The notes below the pieces were generated by a model. It made no database searches and was not told the origin of the DNA. It saw only the letters and a program-made list of their open reading frames with translations. From Gloeopeniophorella convolvens (taxonomy: Eukaryota > Basidiomycota > Agaricomycetes > Russulales), in the NCBI GenBank assembly GCA_022496205.1, contig WTXD01000272.1:1-13932 (forward strand): a stretch of 13,932 bases of DNA, read 5' to 3'. The first letter of the stretch is position 1. Each line of letters opens with the position of its first letter. Of the stretch, positions 1 through 7,796 are shown piece after piece. Position numbers and translations under genes: made by a program.

Positions 1-188
1 CGGTGTATGCGCTCCGCGCGCACAAGTCGGTGAAAGTTGCTGTCACGGCGCGTTGCATCCAGGCATGGGACGCATCGTTCTGTATCGAGAACGTGCGGTC
101 CGTCGCGTCGACGCACACGTTCGGCCGCACCATAACGGCCCTGCTGGATCCTCCGTTGGCTCTACAGGGAGATTGAGGATGCTGAGGG

Positions 189-683
189 CCTCTGGAAGAA
201 CGGGTGTCTGATTGGGTGGTGGGGTTTCTGCGTGAAGTGCTGCCGGCAATGCGGTCGGTGGATGGCAATGCAGACCAGATCGCAAGCTGGTAGGAGATAT
301 CATAGACGAAGGCGGTTGATTGGGAAGAGCGGCTCGAAGACCCATGGGTGCAAGCGTCTCAACCAGTACAAGATGCGTTCGCCGAGCTGTTCGCGGAGGT
401 GGAGACACTGTCTCGTCGGAGGAGGGGATCATTGCCGTGGTGAGTCTAACATTGATGAGACACGTGCAAGTTTTTTAAACCGATGTTCAGGATACCGAAG
501 GACGAGGCGTCCGGCCTGGAGAGGCTTGTATATGCCATGCGACGCATCCATTACCACATTTCGTCTGGCAAGCTGGGGGCTCCTGGGGTGCAAACATCGA
601 CTGTGGTGCATGACATAGAAATAATCGCGCCTGAACATGTACATATTCCAGACGCCCCGGATCCGGGGTACACCTTCCCATGA
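189..683 (+). CDS. 3' end of an unrecognised gene, possibly disrupted
   Basis: The last exon is clear. A GTGAGT donor at 440 and a TTCAG acceptor ending at 490 define a 51-bp intron, and splicing joins frame 3 on both sides to read ...RRRRGSLPW then IPKDEASGLERL, ending in the stop at 681-683. Upstream, frame 3 gives protein-like sequence (DWVVGFLREVLPAMRS, then AVDWEERLEDPWVQ) but meets stops at 291 and 303. A 48-bp intron at 258-305 (weak GTGGAT donor, CATAG acceptor) would remove both; otherwise the gene is broken. Further upstream, frame 3 from base 3 to 173 is also open but ends in stops at 174 and 183. The family is not recognised and no membrane segment or known motif is visible. The gene ends 67 bp from the 3' end of the convergent P450-A. 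I am fairly sure of the last two exons and unsure of everything before about 306. Confidence 0.45.
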
Positions 684-750
684 CTTGTTGAAGTCATTAG
701 AGTACTTGTCTACACGTTATGTGTAGAGTGCGTCATAAGAATCACCTGAT

Positions 751-2921
751 CTAAAAGATTCCCTCATTCGCCTCTTTATTGATGAGAGCCTTTGCCCTAT
801 CATCTCTCGGTATGATGGAACACGGGAACGGCAAGGGGCGGCTGACTGGGGTGTTAGTCATTCTGCCATACCAAAGCCTGAGACAGCACAAACCAGACGA
901 CCGAATCCCTATATATTACCTCGAAAGGCACTTCATTTCCTTGTTCATCTACCTCTCTCCGAATTTCGAAAACGGCCAGCACGGATGCAACCGCGATGAA
1001 TAGTGCCGCGTCGACGAAGTGCCGCCCAGGACAGACGCGCTTTCCGAAGCCGAAGGCAGCGCCGACGGCGGGATCATCGCGCAGGGTCTGGTCGGCGTTC
1101 AGAAAGCGCTCCGGCTTGAACGCGTCTGGGTCCGGATATGCGGCATCGTTGTGGAGAATTGCCCTGTTCGGTGTCAACAGATCTGTCCGCGCATAGGCTG
1201 AGGATAGATAGTTCACCATGCGTTGGCGAGCACAACAGAGCCTTAGTAGATTACGTGATCAGGTCGGCGGGAGGCCGGTGCTAGCGCGATGATGACCTAC
1301 CTTTGGGAATAAAAAACCCTTCGTAAACGTCGTCCTCTAAAGTCGCGTGGGGGCACGCCTGCAACACGGTCATCAACTCTGTGTCACTCACGGTAGTAGC
1401 AGCCTCCTAGAGTCACCTAATGGTGTAACTTGTTTCCATCTTAATACCTCCTTGCAGAACGCATCAATGTAAGGGAGCTTCGGACGATCCTCAAAAGTCG
1501 GAAGCCTCTCCCTCGCTGTCACTGAGTCGATTTCAGCTCGTGCTTTCTTCTGGACATCAGGGTTGAGAAGAGCGGCCAGAATAAAGGTTGTTAGGGCGGT
1601 GGCAGTCTGAGAGCGACGCGCCCGGTCAGAAGGTCGAACGGTACCTCACTGACAGAGACGCACCGACTCGACGCCGACTGTATAGAGCTGTTAGCCTCTG
1701 AGGCGGTCCACGAGGAATAGAATTCGCACCGGAGTACATGGCCCCCATAGTTTGTGTGACCATTTCCTCTGCCAACTCCCGCTCTGCACCATCTAGTGCT
1801 TCGGCTTCCTGAAGGTTCTCCAGCGCGAGGGAGGGTAACGCTGTTCCTGCCATCTGCAGTTCCAAAAGAAGTATATGGATGAGTACCAGCCTCACATCAA
1901 CAGAAGAATCCTGCGCACCATGCTCTCCTTGACGAACTGAAACGGGGCCCGCATGGCTTCTTGCCACAAATCGTTCCCCAGACGAGCAACAGGTTTGTAG
2001 CTGAACCAAGGGAGCCATTCTGGGATATGTTGCACTGAAAAATACAGCTTAGACCCTGGGCCAGGCAGGTACGGCAATCGAGAGCATTTGGACTCACAGA
2101 AAGGAAGATCGTTCACGAGCAGCGCTCCAGGAAGCATCGTGGCCGTACCGACCTCCGAGAACCTCTGCGCCACTTTGACCTTCCTATCGTCTTCGCCCTC
2201 CACCTCGTAACCATATGTCATCGCCAGCACAAGCTCGCCTTGCAGACTGCGCGCCATGATGTAGATTAGAACCAAGTTGCGCACGTGAAGTCGTAAGCCT
2301 GACTGACCGTTCAAGGTAAGCCCCCCAGTGGTTTGGATCCGTAAGAAGGTGGCTGAGTAGAGATCGGGTTTTCGCTTGTTGCATGGGCCGGTACTTCACT
2401 GCGGCGCTTGGGCGCAGACCACGATCGAGCAGCCGGCGCTGCTGTCGCCACCGGTCCCCAAAGTGGGACGTCGGCACGAACGCAGATAGCCCCATCCTAC
2501 CTCCGGTCAGCCTGAATGTCGCCTGTATAAGGAAGGTGCATACATCTCGACGATAGGAACGGCGGGGCGGTCCGAGTAGATGTCGCTGCGCTTCTCGAGG
2601 AGGTCTCTGCAGACGTGGAAAGAGTTCAGCACGACAATTGTCTGGCCGAGAACGTTGAACGATATAATATCCCCTGTCGCTATCCTCAGTGGAGAGCTGG
2701 CCAGAGGTACCAATAATCGTACCATATTTCTGGGAGAGTTCGGTATATCGCAACCACGAGTACTGCTTCGGAATGTCTAGGAGGTTACCCACGATAGGTA
2801 AAGCCCGCGGCCCGGGAGGATAAGGCAGGCCCTTGCGCCTCCGGCGGTCGAGTATGGTGCGTGCAAAAACGAGAGCTAGCGTTAAGACAAGCAGGTCAAG
2901 CCAAGAAACCAACGAAGCCAT
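751..2921 (-). CDS. Cytochrome P450 monooxygenase (P450-A), 12 exons, one frame-breaking base
   Basis: This is a haem-thiolate monooxygenase, probably ER-anchored, of the fungal group often annotated as O-methylsterigmatocystin oxidoreductase-like. Exons on the minus strand: 2921-2723, 2673-2544, 2496-2308, 2246-2098, 2034-1919, 1853-1730, 1677-1664, 1606-1417, 1358-1301, 1241-1217, 1163-894, 841-751. They total 1555 nt, which is 517 codons plus stop plus one extra base. The ATG at 2921 opens a hydrophobic anchor (MASLVSWLDLLVLTLALVFA), then the proline hinge GLPYPPGPRALP. Further motifs are FGDRWRQQRRLLDRG in the C helix, the I-helix motif VGVEST (usually AGxDTT), KEVLR (ExxR), FKPERF, and haem loop FGFGKRVCPGRH with Cys near residue 442. 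The extra base is in the C run at 1349-1353 in exon 9, where the expected GVPHATLEDD needs four Cs. A cryptic acceptor ending at 1337 would restore frame and lose about seven residues. The substrate is unknown. Confidence 0.93.
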
Positions 2922-2980
2922 GTCTCTGGGTGAACGGTGAGGGAAGACCTGAGGAGCGCTGATACGACGACGATGCACAG

Positions 2981-2987
2981 TTTATAT
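2981..2987 (-). promoter_or_regulatory. Probable TATA box of P450-A
   Basis: Read on the minus strand the bases give ATATAAA, about 60 bp upstream of the chosen ATG at 2921. The position and sequence suit a core promoter TATA element. This is inference from position; no transcript start is known. Confidence 0.45.
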
Positions 2988-3129
2988 GCGCGGAGAAACC
3001 TGGCCAAAAGAACAGGGTCATATTCAATGCAAGATGCGGGAGCTTCTCTTGTAGCAAATTGGATGTTGAGCTTTATGCAACGTTGAGGCGCGTGACGTCT
3101 CCACATCTGTTCGCGTCCTAAGTTAGTTA

Positions 3130-3154
3130 CTATCGAAGGACCCTCAATGGGATG
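3130..3154 (+). repeat. Left terminal inverted repeat
   Basis: These 25 bp are identical to the reverse complement of 3817-3841. A TA dinucleotide precedes them at 3128-3129. The inner 17 bp are repeated directly and without a gap at 3155-3171. Confidence 0.85.
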
Positions 3155-3816
3155 GGACCCTCAATGGGATGAAACGCAGATCCACGAATCGCTCAACAAC
3201 TACTCATCAGATATATTTTTAACTTTAATCCAATGCTCTGTAGTACCATTCAATCTGTCCTGTGCGATCACAAATGAATCCGAGCACTTCCTGCTGCACA
3301 ATAAATCATGTATCTGAGGGTACACAAATCTGACCATTATTTGGTCAGGAACCACTGAATCAGTCCCTGGGAGTGCTTCAAACTCGGTAGACGTAGTTTT
3401 AAGGTTATTTCTGATGTATCTGCGTGGTTTCCGTGGCGTCTGGGTGAGCAAGGATGCTTGAACGCGACGTGCCCCTCCGGAGGAGCTGAAGTGTGACATT
3501 TGAGTTCGAGCTCCGCACAAATCGCAATCTAATCGCAGCCATGCAATGCGACACGAGCGACACGGCGGTGCAATCACCGCTTGCCTCCGGCAGCACTGCA
3601 GCACGGTTGATGTGATGGGTCGTGACACCATCACGCGTGCCTGGTCATTCTCGCGGGGCCTTTGACCTCGATTTCGGCTTCGCTTTGGCACACTCAGCCT
3701 TGAACAGAAAAATCTCAGAGTTGGGGAACGCATCGGAATCGCATACTAGAGTGTATATACGGGGTTTCAGAGCATGGGAACGAAAAATAAGCCCCCGGGA
3801 CACTCAATGGGATATT

Positions 3817-3841
3817 CATCCCATTGAGGGTCCTTCGATAG
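3817..3841 (-). repeat. Right terminal inverted repeat
   Basis: This is a perfect inverted match to 3130-3154, followed by TA at 3842-3843. Its inner part pairs with 3798-3813 to form a hairpin of 16 base positions with one mismatch and a 4-base loop (3814-3817). Confidence 0.85.
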
Positions 3842-4212
3842 TATGGGTTGGCTTCCCGAAGCTTTAACTTACGCCGAGCAAGGTCGAGTCCCCTCGGAAT
3901 ACAGCCTCCGTCGGAGGTCGCCGTAAAAGAAAGTTTAGTCCAATAGAGGTTCGAAATCGAAAAGGCTGGGATCGGCAGTCATGGGCCATATGATGTTGGG
4001 GTGGGCACTCGTCTTCGTGGGATTTCAACAAGCAGACAGTCACGCAGGAAGATGTCCGATTACTGGACGTGGCTGATTCGCGTGGGTGTCTATTTAGCAA
4101 ATTACGCTACGAGGTGATTGACTTAGGTGGCTGCATGAGCAAAAAGGAGACGTTGTGAATGGCACATACGTACTCTAACTGAAGATGCATCCGATACTTC
4201 TGGAGTGGTGCA
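3842..4212. other. Intergenic region, no gene seen
   Basis: This 371-bp stretch lies between the TIR element and the 3' end of MRP2. The open frames are short and none reads as protein. It must hold the 3' UTR of MRP2. I checked it for tRNA-like internal promoter motifs, because GGTTCGAAATC occurs near 3951, but no tRNA fold follows. Confidence 0.5.
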
Positions 4213-4574
4213 CTACCAAGAAGCCTTCTGGACGCCCGGGAGCTCCCCGGCGAGGGCCTTGAGCCGGAACTGGTACTGCACGCTCGTTCAGCGTGCGAGC
4301 TCCCGCACACATATGAACCACGTACCCGACATAACCCAAATTCACTAATGACACCCCGACCACGTCCCGTAGCAGTGCAGCGGTTTTTCACGGTCGTGGG
4401 GCGTGTGTAACGTCCAAAAGTGTTGAGCTGCAACTGCGCCTGGTAGCGCACCTGGGCCGGGAGAGTCTGGTTGCGCGCGACGTAGAGGTATGCGCGGCGC
4501 GCAATCTCGTTGTCGACGACCCCCTGACGCGCCTTGATGTCGCGAAGCACGCGGATGTTGGGCCGGGGAGGCAT
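4213..4574 (-). CDS. MRP2: Mitochondrial small-subunit ribosomal protein uS14m
   Basis: This is a component of the mitochondrial 37S/small ribosomal subunit, bacterial S14 family, the equivalent of yeast MRP2. Exon 1 is 4574-4326 and exon 2 is 4275-4213, separated by a 50-bp intron (GTACGT donor, GTGCAG acceptor). Together they encode 103 aa, normal for the family. Signature sequences are IRVLRDIKAR at the start, AQVRYQAQLQLN in the middle, YTRPTTVKNRC, and the conserved C-terminal YQFRLKALAGELPGVQKASW followed by the stop, with the intron just before YQFRL. There is no separate long presequence, as in other fungal members. The reading frame is intact, unlike the accessory genes around it. 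It is divergent from the small gene at 4877, and the 302-bp gap between them probably holds a shared promoter. Confidence 0.95.
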
Positions 4575-4876
4575 AGCGAAAAAGTGTTCTTACAGCGCGT
4601 GGTGGAGCGACAAGTTGTGAGCTGTTGTGAGCTTGCGGCGGACGCGACGAGCCTCGGAGTCGGGATGTCGCTGGCAAACAGACCACAACAGCGGGACTGC
4701 CGCGGCGCGTCCCGGGTTTGTCCTCGGACTTGCCAACGACCATCCTCATCACCAATCAATACCGCTCACGAAGCGGCCAAAAGCATTGCCATAGAGAAGG
4801 GAGGACATGGGACTTAGAGTGCGTACTGCCCAAACACTTATTCATCAAGTTAGCTGATTGGGAGAAAGGTCACATA
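4575..4876. promoter_or_regulatory. Divergent promoter between MRP2 and the small membrane-protein gene
   Basis: The 302-bp gap separates two start codons that face away from each other. It contains CCAAT at 4752-4756 and the reverse form ATTGG at 4857-4861. CCAAT is the site of the fungal HAP complex, which is known to control many mitochondrial genes. A shared CCAAT-driven bidirectional promoter is inferred from layout and motif only. Confidence 0.45.
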
Positions 4877-5140
4877 ATGGTCCTGACGCGAACACCCGCT
4901 CTCCGCCTCACCAGTCGTCGCGCACGCTCAGTCACATCGTATCTCTTTGGCGCTACATTTTTCGCATGCATCCTGGCTGTCTCTGCATCCGACATTCTCC
5001 CTTGCCCTGCGCATCTGCAACGTGGACGCTTTGCCGATGGCGAATCCGAAGGTCCTCACCCGTCGAACAGGCGCGTAACTGTGGAGAAGCGGCCTAGGAG
5101 GTGGATAGAGGAACGTCATCCGGGTTCGTGCGATACATAA
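4877..5140 (+). CDS. Small single-pass membrane protein, probably mitochondrial
   Basis: This is an intronless 87-codon frame from the ATG at 4877 to the TAA at 5138. The same frame stays open upstream to about 4718 without an ATG, so 4877 is the first usable start. The N-terminus is rich in Arg, Thr and Ser and has no acidic residue (TRTPALRLTSRRARSVTS), like a mitochondrial presequence. One hydrophobic segment follows (YLFGATFFACILAVSASDIL), then a CP motif and a hydrophilic, basic tail with KRPRRWIEERHP. The overall form is like small inner-membrane assembly factors of the respiratory chain, but I cannot name the family. Its divergent partner is a mitochondrial ribosomal protein gene, which fits a mitochondrial role. 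The function is not established. Confidence 0.6.
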   Translation: MVLTRTPALRLTSRRARSVTSYLFGATFFACILAVSASDILPCPAHLQRGRFADGESEGPHPSNRRVTVEKRPRRWIEERHPGSCDT

Positions 5141-5645
5141 CGCGTTTTGTTGTCACATGCAAGCAACTGCTCTATTTCCACCCACCCGCCTGGAAGCTCG
5201 CTGCCTGAGTGTGAGATCTGCCCATTAACCCCGCATCTTGCTGGTAGCAAAATGTTACCTGGATCGAGCTATTCCGAAGACTCAGGACCGGCCGTTCGCA
5301 GGTGACCGTCCTATCAAGATTATCATATTAGTACCGGCCGGTCTACAGACGCAACCATATGGAAGAAGCTGTTAGCGGCACCGGACGGGTGGTCGTGCAT
5401 GCATGGCCCAGTCATAGCCCACCCCCTTACCCGGCACCATTTTTTACTCTGATTCTTCCGAGTAGTCAGCACCCTGGGAAGACAGGGTACAATTCCTCAG
5501 ACTCGTGAGTGCCCACAAGGTCATAAACCAGTCACCTATCACGTCACTTGAAGAGAAGCGCGCCAGATTGGGTGATATGAATCCCGGTGCCTCTTAGTAT
5601 ATAGTCCGCGAAGGGACCCGGGTTCCGCGCGTGCATCCACGTCAG
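5141..5645. other. Intergenic region holding the P450-B promoter
   Basis: This 505-bp stretch runs from the small membrane-protein gene to the start of P450-B. No frame reads as protein. It contains a 9-bp inverted repeat, GACCGGCCG at 5286-5294 and CGGCCGGTC at 5335-5343, whose CGG/CCG cores resemble sites for fungal zinc-cluster regulators. A TATA-like sequence lies at its right end. Confidence 0.5.
5598..5604 (+). promoter_or_regulatory. Probable TATA box of P450-B
   Basis: TATATAG lies 42 bp before the ATG at 5646. It is the only good TATA match close to the start. Inference from position. Confidence 0.45.
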
Positions 5646-7796
5646 ATGTTCTCATTCAACTACGCTCTTGGCCTTCTCATTGGACTCTTTGTTTTCGCAG
5701 CTGCACGAGCTTTCCAAGGTCATCGTAGGAGGAGAGGATTGCCGTATCCACCTGGGCCTCCGTCTCTGCCTATCATTGGTAACCTTCTTGACATCCCAAA
5801 GGGAAGCTCCTGGCTCAAGTACACTGAACTTTCTCGCAAATATGGTACGACAGCCTAGCCTTTTCGCCTTTCTAAACATGACACCAGAAACAGGGGAAAT
5901 CATCTCTTTGGAGGTCTTTGGGCAAACCATCGTTGTATTGAACTCTGTCAGGGTCTGCAAAGACCTGTTCGAAAAACGCGGCGAGATCTACTCCGAGCGG
6001 CCCATTATCCCTTTCTTCGAAATGTACGTTTGTACCAGGTCGATCCCGCGATGTTCGCGCTGACACAGGGTCCAGGATGGGTGGCACATGTTCGTGCCGT
6101 ACGCGCCGCTACGGAGACGGATGGCGTCGGGAGCGCAAGCTACTCGACCGCGGACTCCGCGCGAGCGCAGCAGGGAGGTACTACCCCATGCAGCAGGCAC
6201 GGGTACACGTCCTCCTCGAACGCACGCTCGCCCAACCGGACGACTGGCGCGCACATCTGGAACTGTACGCTCGTTCCAACCTCACGGGGATTCCAGTCAA
6301 GCTGACCCGCATGACTGCTCCAGTATGCAAGGAGAGCTCATGCTGGAGTGGCATATGGATACAAGGCGCACGGGCGGGACGATAAGATGGTCGAGGCGGC
6401 GAGGAAGATGAACACCATCGGGACGAATTCAGCCGCCCCTGGACAGCTTCTCATCAACAACCTCCCTTCCCGTATGTACTTTCCAACGTATCGTGTCTTT
6501 GTGGTGGGCGTGACGCCCAATCCTTGTAGTCGCACATGTCCCAGGCTGGTTGCCCTGGCTTAGCTACAAGCCGCTTGCAAGACAGGGCCAGAGGATATGG
6601 CACGAAGTGATGTACGCGCCGATACAGCATGTCAAGGACAACATGGTGTGTCAGGCTGCATGCGCACGACTGCATTGGAGACTGACCTATTCATGCAGGA
6701 GACCGGAACGGCGAACTCGTCGCTCGCCCTCGAGATCCTTCAGGAGACGGAGAGCCTCGCTGGGGAAGAAAAGGCCAAGGAAGAGAAAGTCATTGCCGAA
6801 TCCCTCGGTTCCCTGTACGGCTGTGCGTGCTTCCCGGGCTTCTGCGCTGCACTGTCTGATCGCATCACGCAGCTGGCGCTGACACGGTGCGTCTGTCGGC
6901 CCGGCACTGCGAGCACACGTACTGTACTCACAGCTCCGCTGGCACCCAGTCGGTTGCTGCTTTGACGTCATTCTTCCTCGCAGCGCTGCTCCACCCTGAC
7001 GTGCAGAAAAAGGCGCAGGCAGAGATCGACGCCGCTACGGCGCGAGAGCGGCTGCCAGCGTTCGAAGATCGTTCACGCTTGCCATATGTCGACGCGATAT
7101 GCAAGGAGGTGCAACGGTGGCGTCCCGTAGCTCCACTCAGTGCGTCAGGTGCTATTTTTCGTCCTGCGGCGCTTGACTCATGTGCCACGCATGAAGTCTA
7201 CCGCATGCATGAAGTACGACGATGTTTATGAAGGATTCTTCATTCCAAAAGGTACGCCTCTAGATGTTCATCTGGCATCGCTGAAGTTGTCGACACCGTC
7301 ACGACACAGGCGCTGTTGTTCTGGCGAATTCATGGTACGCTATTCGCTCCACCCTGGCACGCCACCGACTTGATGGCATCCAGGTCAATGCTCCACGACG
7401 AAGCTACTTACCCTGACCACGACGCCTTCAAGCCCGAGCGCTTCCTCCAGCCCGACGGGACGCTGCGCGACGATCCAGTGCTCGCCGCGGCATTCGGCTA
7501 CGGACGGCGCATCTGCCCCGGGCGGCACTTCGCAGACGCCACGCTGTTTATCACGGTCGCATCGCTGCTCGCAATGTTCGACATCAAGCCTAAGAAGGAC
7601 GAGGAAGGCAGGGAGGTGCAGTTTGACGTGGCGTTTGACGGGTCGATCGTGAGGTAACGTTGCATGGACGGGTTTTGTGCATGGAGGGCGGGCAGCTGAC
7701 AGTCCGTTTGTCAGCTTCCCGCATAAGTTCCCATGCTCCGTTGTCCCGAGAGACAAGGCGAAAGACCTGATTGCCGCGGAAGGAGCCATGCCCTAG
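5646..7796 (+). CDS. Cytochrome P450 (P450-B), 12 exons, frame-broken, likely pseudogene
   Basis: Paralog of P450-A. Exons: 5646-5844, 5894-6023, 6076-6264, 6324-6471, 6530-6645, 6699-6822, 6873-6886, 6950-7139, 7197-7251, 7310-7334, 7384-7653, 7715-7796. Nine exon lengths equal those of P450-A. The N-terminal anchor (MFSFNYALGLLIGLFVFAAA) leads to GLPYPPGPPSLP. Later motifs are YGDGWRRERKLLDRG, I-helix SGADTS encoded by the 14-nt exon 7, KEVQR (ExxR), FKPERF, and haem loop FGYGRRICPGRH. The last exon ends with FPCSVVPRDKAKDLI. Defects relative to P450-A: a base missing near 6082 and a base added near 6109 scramble about ten residues in exon 3 but restore frame; exon 4 lacks one base near 6345, which leads to an early stop unless a cryptic acceptor ending at 6331 is used; exon 9 lacks two bases near 7197-7210. 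If translated through, it would be about 513 aa. It is clearly P450-derived, but activity is doubtful. Confidence 0.9.

Larger units (their letters stand above)
3130..3841. mobile_element. 712-bp TIR element with TA target-site duplication (MITE or degenerate Tc1/mariner-type)
   Basis: The first 25 bp (3130-3154, beginning CTATCGAAGGACCCTC) are a perfect inverted copy of the last 25 bp (3817-3841). A TA dinucleotide flanks each end (3128-3129 and 3842-3843), the target duplication typical of Tc1/mariner-superfamily insertions. Removing the element leaves a plausible TA site. The core motif GGACCCTCAATGGGAT is repeated next to each terminal copy: a direct copy at the left end (3155-3170) and an inverted copy with one mismatch at the right end (3798-3813). 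The longest internal ORF (minus strand, 3733-3200, 177 codons) has no transposase motif that I recognise. The size, the perfect TIRs and the lack of a recognisable transposase point to a non-autonomous element moved by a transposase encoded elsewhere. It lies about 210 bp upstream of the P450-A start codon. Confidence 0.8.

Noticed and set aside
43..432. 129-codon minus-strand ORF
   Set aside because: Pro/Thr-rich shadow opposite the unrecognised plus-strand gene, with no splice or domain support.
2922..2978. Upstream extension of P450-A to 2978
   Set aside because: It would begin at a GTG and add an Arg-rich stretch before the membrane anchor. The ATG at 2921 gives the normal P450 N-terminus.
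3200..3733. 177-codon minus-strand ORF inside the TIR element
   Set aside because: It has an ATG and fills most of the element, but no transposase, DDE or DNA-binding motif is visible and the composition is not convincing. It is noted under the element only.
3860..3975. Possible tRNA gene (GGTTCGAAATC near 3951)
   Set aside because: No matching acceptor stem, D-arm or anticodon arm can be drawn around the motif.
4345..4759. Two overlapping minus-strand ORFs over MRP2
   Set aside because: They overlap MRP2 exon 1 in other frames; the uS14m frame is clearly the coding one.
5631..5645. Start of P450-B at 5631
   Set aside because: The codon there is GTG. The first ATG, at 5646, leads directly into the membrane anchor and gives an exon 1 of the same length as in P450-A.
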